Positions 23,057 to 33,146 of a DNA stretch of 64,000 bases are shown one piece after another. Under the pieces are notes generated by a model. It did not search any database and was not told the DNA's origin. It was given only the letters and a program-made list of their open reading frames with translations. This stretch comes from Moniliella sp. 'wahieum' (taxonomy: Eukaryota > Basidiomycota > Moniliellomycetes > Moniliellales > Moniliellaceae). The stretch lies in contig RSEE01000008.1 in the NCBI GenBank assembly GCA_003971905.1, positions 744,001 through 808,000 on the forward strand, written 5' to 3'. The position numbers were made by a program, and so were the translations under genes. The first letter of the stretch is position 1; the number at the start of each line of letters is the position of its first letter.

Positions 23057-23098
23057 AGGCCTTAGGCCTTAGGCCTTACTGGTTACCGGTTACCGGTT
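23057..23098. repeat. Heterotypic heptad array, AGGCCT then ACCGGT
   Basis: Six uninterrupted 7-bp units: AGGCCTT three times, ACTGGTT, then ACCGGTT twice. The palindrome changes from AGGCCT to ACCGGT while spacing and the T linker stay constant. Confidence 0.85.
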
Positions 23099-23122
23099 AT
23101 CGAGATTATCATGGCTCGTGAT

Positions 23123-23150
23123 GTACGTGACGCGTGATGCATGATGATCG
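23123..23150. repeat. Heterotypic heptad array, ACGCGT/ATGCAT
   Basis: GTACGTG, ACGCGTG, ATGCATG, ATGATCG in register; four different words sharing a G linker or ending. Confidence 0.7.
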
Positions 23151-23212
23151 ACGAGACCTTCCAACTCCGCCGACGCGCTCCACACTTTCGTGCGACTATG
23201 TGACCGCGGAGT

Positions 23213-23240
23213 GCCGGTGACCGGTGACCCGTGACCCGTG
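23213..23240. repeat. Heptad array, ACCGGTG type
   Basis: GCCGGTG, ACCGGTG, ACCCGTG, ACCCGTG in register. Confidence 0.75.
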
Positions 23241-24105
23241 ACCGTCAACACGCCACGTTGTTCGTTCGCGCGCAAGGTCGTTCGCTTGGGTTTAAAATTT
23301 AACCGTTCCGATTCCGATGGTTTACATGTTCACATGGTCGCAATATGAACTTCACCCCTCTGAGGCTAAGCCCCGCGCGGAGGCTCAGCAGGGGCTCAAT
23401 GTTCAACTGTACTGAACGTTCAACGTACTCAACTGAGCAGCAGGACTGGTGAAGCGCTGAGCACACCTAGCGACGGTGCTGAGGGTGCCGAGGCGCTGAA
23501 GCCTGCCCCGGCGCCAAGTCTCGTTGAGCGCCGTGCCATGTGCCGGACTATACGATGGGCAACATGTATGTATCATCCCCCCATCGGCTGTGTGGCATGT
23601 GTGGGGAGAGCGGGGCTTGCGAATGGGATGGCAGACTTGGATGCGTGCGCTCCGCACTGCCGTTCGAGACAAGGTGCAGGCACCCCCCGATCCTACGCGC
23701 GAGGGGCTTCAAGTTTCACCCTTGGCTGCCTGGAGCCAGAGTCTTTGAGGACACGCGGTGCGGAAGTCCGGCAACATTATGTACGCAGGTGCACAATCTG
23801 TGGCGGGCCACAGCAGCCCAAATGCCGCAGGAGCCACAGCAGGCCACTGCCCCATCTGCGCCCGGAAGGTCTCCCAATCTCGTCCAGGCGCGTTGAGGCT
23901 TTCGGTCTTACGCGGCACGCGTTACGAGTTACCCCTTTTAGGCCTTAGGCCCCTAACCCTCGGACGCCGTAAGCCGTAAGGCCTCAGCCTGAGGCCTGAG
24001 GGCGGTTGGCAATGGGTGCCGCTCGGGGATCTACCTACATTCTCACGCGCATAGCGTCGGTCTACTTACATGATGTGGCGGGTGGGAAAACGCCTGAATG
24101 ACAGG

Positions 24106-24115
24106 TATATTTAAA
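24106..24115 (+). promoter_or_regulatory. TATA-like element of secreted protein copy 2
   Basis: TATATTTAAA, about 150 bp before the ATG, identical in position to the left-arm element. Confidence 0.5.
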
Positions 24116-24263
24116 GGGGCCCCTTTTGAATCTGCGCAGCTTCTCTCCATCCCTCCATCACCAACTCATTGGGGCCATCACTCCGCTCTCGCACCCACCA
24201 CTACCCACCACCTACTCTCCTCACACCCCGTTTTTGCCTTTTGTTCCACATCGGCACTCGACA

Positions 24264-25007
24264 ATGAAGAGCATCCTATTCGCCGCTGTTGCTACCACCG
24301 CTGCACTCGTCTGGGCCGCGCCTACGTCCTTCAATCCCCGTGACGAATATACCGCCACATGGGGCCCCGCCGGCTTGCTGCTGACCGACAACAACTCGGT
24401 GAACCACACAGTCTCCTTCAATGGCTTCCGTGACACGCTTGGGTATCAAGTGCTTTCCCAACAGGGTGCAAATGGTGCGCCGGCTCGTGCCGAGAAGTTC
24501 TACATGCACGCGTCGAACATTATGAGCTTTGCTGAAGGAGGAGGCTTCAGTGCAACTGGGTACTTTGAGAGTGCGGACCATCCCGGGAAGTGCATTCGGG
24601 CCCGCACGAATAACAATGGCACCACAACTCACTTTGATGCGGCACCCTGTGTCAAGAACAGCGGTGACGCCCACTACAGTGACCAATTTTTCTTCCTCAG
24701 CGGTAGCGGCAACCCTGACGCCCCATCCGCACCCTTCTATCGCAACCACATTTCTTTTACGGGAAACACGGAAGGCCCCAACAACGACGGTTCTGTTTAC
24801 AATTGGCAACTTAGCAACTCAGGTAGGTGCCCTATATTTCTCCCCCCGTTGCACATCGCCTATATAAATGACCCACACCACAACGGGTATACTGACTCTC
24901 TTATTCCCTTACCCTCTATTTCGGCAGGGCACGAAACTGTCGAGGCGGGCTATAGTGTCCCTCAGAGCAACAGGGTTATGTACTTCGACACTGGCATCGT
25001 TTGGTAG
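24264..25007 (+). CDS. Small secreted protein, family copy 2
   Basis: Exons 24,264-24,822 and 24,928-25,007 give a 212-residue protein. It is identical to copy 1 through the signal peptide and nearly all of exon 1. The difference is the end of exon 1, NNDGSVYNWQ here against NSDGYYSWQ, plus Ser for Asn in VPQSNRVMYF. The intron is 105 nt. Two cysteines (GKCIRA, DAAPC) and the NHT/NGT sequons are kept. The near-identity of promoter and exon 1, with divergence in intron and 3' flank, suggests recent duplication or ongoing gene conversion between the arms. Confidence 0.8.
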   Translation: MKSILFAAVATTAALVWAAPTSFNPRDEYTATWGPAGLLLTDNNSVNHTVSFNGFRDTLGYQVLSQQGANGAPARAEKFYMHASNIMSFAEGGGFSATGYFESADHPGKCIRARTNNNGTTTHFDAAPCVKNSGDAHYSDQFFFLSGSGNPDAPSAPFYRNHISFTGNTEGPNNDGSVYNWQLSNSGRCPIFLPPLHIAYINDPHHNGYTDSLIPLPSISAGHETVEAGYSVPQSNRVMYFDTGIVW

Positions 25008-25115
25008 GCGCGTTTTCTTCGTTTTTTTACATTCTCTCTTCCGAAAGCCCAATCTCTGTTCCATCCTTCGTGTTATTTGGAACGGATTTGATGCCTGTCT
25101 TTGTCTGGTTGCCGT

Positions 25116-26202
25116 CTTAAATGCGCAAACCATTTCAATTCAATCTACGTGCGACTGCCATTGATGCACCACACCTTTTGGGGCCGGGGCATCGCCCCCT
25201 TAAACTTCTTGTCTTCTATACTTTCGGCAAGTGGAATGATGAGATTTAGACTAGATGGGGGGATTAGAGCAGAGGAAGCAGAGGTGGGGAAGCGGATGGG
25301 GCAGCCTAAGGCTTTATGATCAGTCCCCTCCATTGGTTAGTCCAGTATCCTCAATGCCTTCATCCATTTTGGCATGTTTCAGCCGCAGACGGGAACCTGC
25401 GTGTACCATATATGGTGGAGCCGTTGTAAAGAGAATATCAGTGACTTTTGCTCCCATTCAGCAGGTATCTTCCATAACGCAGCCTGTAGTGTGCCTTTTT
25501 GGGGGGTGCGAGGCAGGCCCAGGAGCCTCCTGTTGTACCATAGGGCCGGGGGTTGGCTCACGCTCGAGAGAGATCAGGCTGATGAGGACGTATCGTGGGG
25601 AAGAAGCAAGAAGAGAGGACATGGTGCGAAGTGGAAGGAACAGGGAAGGAGCGAGACGCTCGAGACGAAGAAATTGGAAATGGGAGCGAGATCAGCCAAA
25701 TTATGACAGATAATGCACGAAATAATGCACAAGGAAGGGGATGTGGAGGTGCGATCATAACGTGGTGGCTCTGCGGCAGCGCCACAGTGCAACTCTCCGG
25801 AGAAGCGATTGTCTCCACGCCGCAGCAGCTACTATAGCAACCCATTGAACTCCCGACGTCTATAAACGGACACATAGGATGTGCATGCGGGGAGGCGAAA
25901 CTAGTTTTATATGCGAGCAATGAAGACAGTCTCACAGAAATTGCCCCGCACAAACTGCATAACTCTCGGATTCTCAGATTTCGAATCTGGGATCCCGCAA
26001 AGCCATAAATCAAACCCTAGTTAAAATGCTGCGGCGCGGCGGAAAATAAACATACACTGACCTTGTGCGATACTGGCCAAAAACAATAGGGCACACTGCT
26101 ACAGAGCCTTGACCTTTCGCTTGGCCGGCGACGGCGAAGCAGGCCGCTATCCCTCCTTGGTCCCGCACGCGATTTTGGACACCACCAGCCAAGACTAGTT
26201 AA
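25116..26202. other. Intergenic, no gene seen
   Basis: Open frames of up to 152 residues on both strands overlap each other and show no motif. A 6-bp hairpin (CAGATT-TCG-AATCTG) at 25,975-25,989 is the only structured feature noted. Confidence 0.5.
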
Positions 26203-26377
26203 GTGCGTATCCTACCTTGTTACACGCCCGGGGAAGGACGCGGCATGAACGGGGTGCCTGTGCATACTCCTTGTGTGCCGTGCTGGCCGTTTGGCTGTGC
26301 CGGTCTCGCCCCGTTCGCTTTGTGGAGGCGAGGAGGTGGCGCAGAACGAGGGAAACTGACCATTAAGGGATTTGCAG
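26203..26377 (+). other. Likely 5'-UTR intron of RPL13
   Basis: GTGCGT at 26,203 and TTTGCAG at 26,371-26,377, one base before the ATG. The acceptor is convincing; the donor is the best candidate, not certain. Confidence 0.5.
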
Positions 26378-26378
26378 G

Positions 26379-26999
26379 ATGGGTTTCCGCCACAACAACA
26401 TCCTTCACAACAACCACTTCCGCAAGGACTGGCAGCGCCGGGTCAACGTGTGGTTTGACCAGCCCGGTGCCAAGAAGCGCAGGCGCAATGCCCGCGCTGA
26501 GAAGGTGGCGCGCTCGGGTCTCAAGCCCGTTGACTCGCTCCGCCCCGTTGTGCGGTGCCCTACGCTCAAGTACAACCGCAAGCTGCGTGCTGGCCGTGGG
26601 TTCACCCTTGAGGAGCTCAAGGCTGCTGGCATTCCCCAAAAGCTTGCTCGCGTGATTGGTATCGCGGTGGACCACCGCCGCAAGAACCGCTCGGAGGAGG
26701 GTCTCCGTCTCAACATCGAGCGCGTCAAGGCGTACCGTGAGCGTGTGGTTGTCATCCCGGCCAAGGGCAAGGGTGCCAAGCTCGCTGAGCTTGCCTCGGC
26801 GCCCAAGGTTGAGAATGTTGCTGCTGCTTTCCCCATCCCTGCTGGCACGGTCGCCGAGAAGCCTCGCGCAATTACCCAGGAGGAGAAGGACTTCGAAGCC
26901 TTCAAGACTCTTCGCCACGCCCGCAACACCCACCGCCAGGCTGGCTTCCGCGCTGCTCACCAGGCCAAGAAGGAGGCTGAGGAGAAGGCCAAGAAGTAA
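26379..26999 (+). CDS. RPL13: 60S ribosomal protein L13 (eL13)
   Basis: Intact 206-residue protein, normal for the family. It starts MGFRHNNILHNNHFRKDWQR and contains WFDQPGAKKRRRNARAEK, PVVRCPTLKYNRKLRAGRG, FTLEELKAAGI and IGIAVDHRRKNRSEEGLRLN. The tail is lysine/alanine-rich and ends EEKAKK. It is a large-subunit protein binding rRNA near the exit-tunnel side. The coding part has no intron. Confidence 0.96.
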   Translation: MGFRHNNILHNNHFRKDWQRRVNVWFDQPGAKKRRRNARAEKVARSGLKPVDSLRPVVRCPTLKYNRKLRAGRGFTLEELKAAGIPQKLARVIGIAVDHRRKNRSEEGLRLNIERVKAYRERVVVIPAKGKGAKLAELASAPKVENVAAAFPIPAGTVAEKPRAITQEEKDFEAFKTLRHARNTHRQAGFRAAHQAKKEAEEKAKK

Positions 27000-27844
27000 T
27001 TGGCGTTGCTGCTGCGTAAGTGGTAGACCACCATTGGGTCAAATGACTGTTCTCGGATCGTTTGCGGCCTGGTGGTTGGATGCCTTCTCTCTTCTTTCAT
27101 TTCCCTTCTCACCATGCACCCCCCCAAAAACCGATGCCTGTCTGCCATCTCCGTTTCGGATCAGGTTCGCCTTACTCCATGGCCCTGGGCTGCCATGCGA
27201 GATGGGTGAAGTTTTGCGTTTTAGTTGGAGGACTTGTCCCATTGCCCGGTCACGGGACACAGCTTTCTCTCACTGTTCCTGGCCCACCCGTATGCCCATC
27301 TCTTTACCTACCATTTTCCATCGCTTCGGACATAGTCTGGTAGCTATTTATCTTTTTGCCAGCGGAAGGGTGGAAATGTATTTCGAGAAACCCGCAGGTT
27401 GGGGCCTGAACGTTTGGGTAATCTCCATCGGCTTCTTTCCCTTTGGCATTATGGTCGGTTTCTTGGCTCGCTTTGCCAATGCGTCTACCATCGCCGCATC
27501 GCTTGGCCATTCTCTTTCCACATACCACCGCCTTGATGAAGTTTCTCTCGCCTTCATAGCACACTTGCCCCTTGGTATCTCAGTAACATATTGGCAAGCG
27601 CCCTGGTCATTTTGCTCTACACTGCCAGATCAGTGGGATGATGACAGGCAGTGGCATGTGACAGGTGGCCTCCGATGACATGTGACAACAGGTGTCATGG
27701 CGATGCGAACAAACCTTGACGATAAGAAATCCAGAGGCGGTAGAACAGAAAACGACGAACAGGCCGAGAGCCGGAAAGGAACCTGATCCTTCGGGCGCCC
27801 TTCGTGTTACAACATGGACTCGTGTAAAATAGTTGAGGCGGTAA
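27000..27844. other. Intergenic, between convergent genes
   Basis: T-rich RPL13 3' region, then mixed sequence without a recognisable frame. Several CATGTGACA words lie at 27,650-27,690, similar to the E-box-like words upstream of DAD2. Confidence 0.5.
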
Positions 27845-28799
27845 TCAGCGCTCGACCAAGCCAACAGATTCATGTTCGGTCTTGGGTGGGCTCTTGGACA
27901 TATTAAGCAAAGAGAGATAGATGGTCCAAAACACCTGTTACCCGTCCCGTCAGTCTTTGTCGCTGCATTCCACAATTGTAGCAAGATTTGGACTTAGTAC
28001 TTACACCACAAGTCGATACAAACGGCACCCGTACTTGAGGGGCATGAAGCGGAAGTTTATCAGCTGGACCAGTGGCCATACTTTCCAATTTGACAGTAAT
28101 GTCTTCGAGTACATCTGTCCACCGCCCACCATCACCACACCCACATACTAGGTTAGCATCCGCTTCGTCACTGATGTCAACCTTAGAGAACGTACGGTAC
28201 GGTACTTCTCAGTAACTTCTGCCTGAGAGCGGCCCTCCAGGATAGAGATGATGCCAATGAAAGCAGCAATGCCAAAGGGTGAACTGCATCGGAAGAAGAG
28301 GTTTGCGGGATTCCACATGCGGAGTCAGAGGCGAGAAGGACGTACGGGGGAAAGGGGTGGCGTACAATAATCCTTGATCAACCGCCACACGACGCAGCAA
28401 GAGAGGAAACCGCACTTGCCCGGCTTTGACCACAGGAAAGCGCCGCTCCAAAAACTTATTCCACATGTCCAGTGGAGGCGCATGATCACGCCAAAACTGA
28501 GGAAACGGAGAGAGCGCATCAAATCATAGCTTGGAACTAACGCCAGAGAGGAAGGGTGGTGTAGTAATGAGGAGCCCACCCTTGGCCCGATGGCTCGGTG
28601 ACGGGACGAGGAGAGACGGTGTTGCCAGAGGCCTCTTTGTCGGCAGAGGGCTGATGCCCAGAATGCTTGGCATCGTACAACTCAAAGCCCTGGGCGCAAG
28701 CATCGGCGAGCATGCTAAGCGCGCCGTTGGCGACAGCGAGGGTGATCCAAGGACGGCGGTCAAAGGAACGGGCGTAGAAGGTGGAAAGACGGCGAACAT
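27845..28799 (-). CDS. Mpv17/PMP22-family membrane protein
   Basis: Small multi-pass protein of the Mpv17/PMP22 family (yeast Sym1, peroxisomal PMP22), inner mitochondrial or peroxisomal membrane. The segments in order on the minus strand are RRPWITLAVANGALSMLADA; DLMRSLRFLSFGVIM; WNKFLERRFPVV then RRVAVDQGLLYA; SPFGIAAFIGIISILEGRSQ; NWKVWPLVQLINFRFMPL; VPFVSTCG; and, after an intron, VFWTIYLSLLN with a stop at 27,845. The NWxxWPxxQxxNFxxMPL and VDQ motifs are diagnostic. At least three introns are likely (donors GTACGT near 28,345, near 28,190, and GTAAGT near 28,010). The frame needs single extra bases at about 28,791 (GCC to GCCC), 28,484 (G) and 28,043. Start ATG at 28,797-28,799. A run of 19 G lies 17 bp upstream. 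Confidence 0.75.
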
Positions 28800-28815
28800 G
28801 ATGGTGGTGGAGTTA

Positions 28816-28834
28816 GGGGGGGGGGGGGGGGGGG
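28816..28834. repeat. G19 homopolymer
   Basis: Nineteen consecutive G just upstream of the Mpv17-family start codon. Length is unlikely to be exact in any assembly. Confidence 0.8.
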
Positions 28835-31056
28835 TCAAATGCACAGCGCTGTTGTATATAGGTGTTGGTGCGATTGGGCTGAACACCTCAGCGTGCGCTG
28901 AGAGGATCCTCAGTGGTGGAGTATCAAGTGTGCGATTGTGAAAGGTGGGTAGGACGGGGTGATCGGTCTAGTATGGGCGAAGCAAGAGGAGGGATCGTGT
29001 GGCTTTCGTTTAATGAACACGTTCATAACAGAATGGACAGAGCACAGACCACTTGCCTCAGCGGCTCTATCTCGCAAACCATAATTTACTGTCGGCCGGT
29101 GAGTGTGGTGATCGGTGAGAATTGATCGAAGCAAAGAGAAGGGGCCGAATCGGGGTTGGAAGCTGGGACGTCACGCGCGTCACGACAGCACGGGACCACT
29201 ACCACGCCAACATTCAATGCACGCTCCACGAAGGCCATCAGGGCATGCCCGATAGGTATGGGTAGGGAGGGACAGGGATAATCGACAATGCTAGTTACTG
29301 AGACCACCGTGCTGAGACTTTTGGACACGCCCCATGCCGTGCGCTCAGCCTGACAGCCTCAGCCCGACGGCGCCTCAGCCTGAGAGGCGCATCGGACACC
29401 AAAGCCGAGTGATTGAGTCCACCTGGCTGGCGAATTCTCCTGGGTCGGAACCAACGACGGATGAAAGCCCCGCGCCGGCCCAGTTTCTGGCTAACCAACC
29501 CCCCGTGTCAGGTCCCACAAGTCCACAAGTCAACATCTCCAAGCCATATGACCTATTATCCTCAAGGTGAATCCAACAGTGAGGGGTCTCGAGTCGATAT
29601 GGATTGGACACGGGCCTAGAGGGGTCGTATATGGATCACAGGTCTAGGATGAATGGTTCGGCGGTTCGAGAGACGCGCCGCTGCCGGCAGAGTTTTTGAC
29701 AAATGCGTCATTGGGTGCAGTGATGGTGACCCACAGATGACCGCAACCTGACACTACGGCCTCTGAGGATCACACTGATCCTCGACGGTGATGCAATCGC
29801 ACTTTGGGCGGTGGTTGTGGTTAAGTCAACCAACAGCACCAGCCGAGAGACATCCCGAGCAAGTCGCCGCTGGGCCAGTGGCCGTGGAACTGTAAGACGG
29901 AAGTGAGAAAACGGCGGAGCTCCTAGGCTTGAGGATGGACAGAAGGGATTTTTGTCCAAACGCATGAGCCACCCTACGGCACACACATGCGTGGCCGAGA
30001 TGCACATATCGTTCTCACTTATTTGACGGTGGGGACATATTGGAATACGAGTGCTATTTCCGCGGCCGGCTGGGATACCAGAGCATACACCTATTATAAC
30101 TTCCGTCTTATCCTCCTGACCACCTGATACGCTTCTCATCCGCCAAGGTACGCCGAACTTCACACAGGACTATACCCCTTCTGGTCTGAGATAGGAGATG
30201 GCCAACGAGTGCTACATCAAAGCTATTGTCTGATGTCTGATCAGATAGCCGTCATTGATTCTTTAGTGCAGACAGCCAACTTGAGGCGAAAGCGGTCGGA
30301 AACGGTCGAGAGTGGGGGTTGCTCCCTCCTTCGTCGACAGTGGAGGAGAGAGAGCCAGGGTATATCACGACCATGGGCAAAAGCTATCAATCTTTAAGAA
30401 TGGAAGACGCCCAGTGTGACACCATTGACCCTGTGGCCCAAACCGTGACAGAAGGATGGTGAGTGGTGAGTGTGTTTTGTCTGCCGTCCAAAGGCCTGAC
30501 CTCAGGGGTGTTCCCGATTGAAGAATAGCATCCGATACCACTTTTTGCTCGTAGCGCGCAATCGATAGCCACAGTTAATCAAGGAGGCCCCGGTGTCGGA
30601 AAAGGGGCTGCTCGTGAAATTTGACCGCAGTTTCCCGCGGGCCTGCTTAGCGCTTAGCGCTTCTGAGCGCCCAATCGCTTGCGGCCGATGGGCTGGCGCG
30701 GGGGGGCACTGGGACGCTCCCGCGGTCAGCGGAACGCCGGGCTGAAATTTTGCGTAGGGTTGCAGACTTACACGCGGCTCGACACTGGTGCGGTGCCCCG
30801 CTTTTTTTTATGCCACGTTCCCGCGTCGCCGCCTAGTCCCCATCAGCGCGGAGGCTCAGCGCCCAGCCTCGCACGGGGCCAGCGTCAGGTGGTGCCCAGC
30901 CACAGCGACGCGCGGCTGGGCGATTGCTCTGCGCTGCGTTTCTCTTCTCTCCTCTCCCCACCACCGCCACCCCCCTCCGCCCTCACCGTCCCCTCGCCTC
31001 TTCTTCAGAGCACGCCCTCGAGACGTCTGCTCTGCCCTAGAGTGTAAAAACAAAAA
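28835..31056. other. Intergenic, no gene seen
   Basis: Open frames up to about 150 residues, none recognisable. CTCAG/CTGAG-rich patches at 29.34-29.40 kb and an AGCGCTT heptad pair at 30,649. The last 350 bases are the PAB1 promoter and leader. Confidence 0.5.
30649..30662. repeat. Heptad palindrome array, AGCGCTT x2
   Basis: Same unit and copy number as at 1,353-1,366, about 29 kb away. Confidence 0.75.
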
Positions 31057-31142
31057 GTATGTTCTCCCCCAGTGTCCTGTCTACTGCTCTCCCTTGCACT
31101 GTCGTGCTGGTTGTTGACCTTCTTTTCCTTCTCCCGCTGCAG
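31057..31142 (+). other. Likely 5'-UTR intron of PAB1
   Basis: GTATGT follows an A-rich stretch at 31,057; a TTGACC branch-like site and a long pyrimidine tract precede CTGCAG at 31,142. The flanking leader is A-rich on both sides of the intron. A-rich leaders are the known autoregulatory binding sites of poly(A)-binding protein mRNAs. Confidence 0.6.
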
Positions 31143-31242
31143 CCCACAAAAAAGCAGAAAACTTGAAAACCCAAGCAACTCATTTTCCTCAGTTCTATTG
31201 AGCCTGCCGCATCGTTCAACTCTGCTTCTTCCTTTGCCCCCC

Positions 31243-33146
31243 ATGTCTGCCGCCGAACAAGCCACTGCTACTTCTCCCGCCCCGCTGAGGCCCCCGCTAC
31301 CGCGGCGCCGGCGGCTGCGCCTGCCTCTTCCTCTGCCCCTGAGAGCACTCCTGCTCCCAGCAGCGATGCCGTCACTGCCCCGTCGTCAGATGCGGCCGCT
31401 GCATCCAACCCCTCCTCGCTGTATGTGGGCGAGCTGGACCCTGTCGTGACGGAAGCCCTGCTTTTCCAGATCTTCAACATGATCGGCACCGTGCAGAGCA
31501 TCCGTGTCTGCCGTGATGCACAAACCCGCCGCTCCCTCGGCTACGCCTATGTCAACTTCAACGAGCCTGCTGACGCTGCAAAGGCGCTCGAGGAGCTTAA
31601 CTACTCTGCCATTCGTGGTCGGCCGTGCCGCATCATGTACTCGCAGCGCGACCCTGCCCTGCGCCGTACGGGTGCTGGTAACATCTTTATCAAGAACCTC
31701 GACGAGAGTATTGACAACAAGACTCTCCACGACACGTTCTCTGCCTTTGGCAAGATCCTCTCGTGCAAGGTGGCCACGGACGAGCGTGGCCAGGGCCTGG
31801 GATACGGCTTTGTCCACTACGAGACCAAAGAGGCAGCGGACCAGGCGATTGAGCATGTCAATGGAATGCTGATTAACGACAAGAAGGTGTACGTGGGTCC
31901 CCACGTACCGAAGAAGGAGCGTATGGCCAAGTACGAAGCAGCCAAGGCCAAATTCACCAACGTCTACGTCAAGAACTTGGACCCGGAGACGACTGACGAT
32001 GAGTTTGAGGCGCTCTTTGCCAATTTGGTGAAATTACCTCGTGGCACATGGCCAAGACTGCCGAGGGCAAGTCTGTCGGCTTTGGCTTTGTTAACTTTGC
32101 TTCGCACGACGCGGCTCAGACGGCGGTGAACGAGCTGAACGACAAGGAGTTCAAGGGCCAGAACCTGTTTGTTGCCCGTGCCCAGAAGAAGTCTGAACGT
32201 GAGGCCGAGTTGCGCCGCAACTACGAGTCGGCGCGCAACGAGCGTCAGTCGCAGCTGCAGGGCGTCAACCTTTACGTCAAGAACTTGCCTGAGGACTTTG
32301 ACGATGAGCGTATTAAGGCCGAGTTTGATGCCTTTGGCACGATCACTTCGACCAAGGTCATGCGCGAGCCTACGGGTGTTTCTCGCGGCTTTGGCTTTGT
32401 CTGCTACTCTACGCCTGACGAGGCCAACAAGGCTATTGTGGAAATGAACGGCAAGATGTTTGACAACAAGCCGCTTTATGTCACGCATGCTCAGCCCCGT
32501 GAAGTGCGTCGTCAGCAGCTCGAAGCTCAGATGCTGCAGCGCCAGCAGCTGCGCCTGCAACAGCAGGCTAGCCAAGGCATGGGATACGGTGCTCCCAACT
32601 TGTACTACGGCCAACCTTTCCTGGCCAAGCGGCGCCGATCCCCCGTGGTGCTCGCTACCCCGCTGGTGTCGTGCCTAGCCATGCCCATGCCCCCCTACGG
32701 ACAGGTGCTGCAATTCCAGCCCGGTGGTCTTCCCCCCATGGCCTTCCCGCCCGCCCGCCGCGTGGCCCTCGCGGTGCCCCGGCTGGCCCTTGGCTCGGCC
32801 CGGTGCCTCAGGACCCGTCTCGCTCGGGGCCTAGCCTTCTCGTGGTGTGCCTGTGCCCATGCCTGTGGCGCCGTGGGGTGGAAGGAGTGCTCAACCCGGC
32901 GCTTTGCTGCTGCCCCGATTGAGGAGCAGAAGCAGATGCTCGGCGAGGCGATTTACCCGCAGATTGCCGAGACGCAGCCTGAGCTGGCGGGAAAGTTGAC
33001 GGGAATGTTGCTCGAGATGCCAGTGGAAGAGCTTCTCCACTTGGTCGAGAACCGTGCTGCCTCGATGCCAAGGTGGAAGAGGGTCTGCTTGTTTGCAGGA
33101 GCACGTTTCCTCGGCGGCCCCGCCGGCCGTGGAGGCCAGCGCTTAA
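31243..33146 (+). CDS. PAB1: Polyadenylate-binding protein
   Basis: Four RRMs followed by an MLLE domain. RRM1 begins [14 protein letters not shown]2 [16 protein letters not shown]3 [14 protein letters not shown]4 [13 protein letters not shown]. Each has its RNP1, for example GYAYVNF, GYGFVHY, GFGFVNF and GFGFVCY. A Pro/Gly/Arg-rich linker precedes the C-terminal MLLE domain, [15 protein letters not shown] with [19 protein letters not shown]. About 634 residues, the normal size. It coats the mRNA poly(A) tail and links it to translation and deadenylation factors. The frame is broken at about 31,280, 32,022, 33,060 and 33,092. Each break is repaired by one base in a short homopolymer and restores perfectly conserved sequence, so I treat it as a functional gene in an error-bearing assembly. 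The ATG at 31,243 begins [14 protein letters not shown]. The stop at 33,144 assumes the tail [16 protein letters not shown]. Confidence 0.9.

Larger units (their letters stand above)
22205..23745. other. Spacer of the inverted repeat, right part
   Basis: No gene supported; open frames under 140 residues, several of them mirror images of those in the left arm. It contains the densest set of heptad palindrome arrays (23,057-23,240). Confidence 0.5.
23746..25115. repeat. Inverted repeat, right arm
   Basis: Reverse-complement partner of 18,179-19,515. Includes the promoter, both exons and about 100 bp of 3' flank of secreted protein copy 2. The intron here is 32 bp longer than in the left arm, with an insert that includes ATATAAATGACCC. 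Confidence 0.9.

Noticed and set aside
18179-25115. Inverted repeat as terminal repeats of a transposon
   Set aside because: No transposase, integrase or reverse transcriptase is visible in the spacer, no target-site duplication was found at the outer ends, and the arms contain an ordinary secreted-protein gene.
25960-25995. tRNA T-arm-like sequence (TTCGAATCT)
   Set aside because: It is a simple 6-bp palindrome with a TCG loop; no acceptor, D- or anticodon arm can be built around it.
31243-33146. PAB1 as a pseudogene
   Set aside because: All four RRMs and the MLLE domain are strongly conserved on both sides of each break, every break needs a single base in a homopolymer, and no second PAB1 copy is visible in the window.
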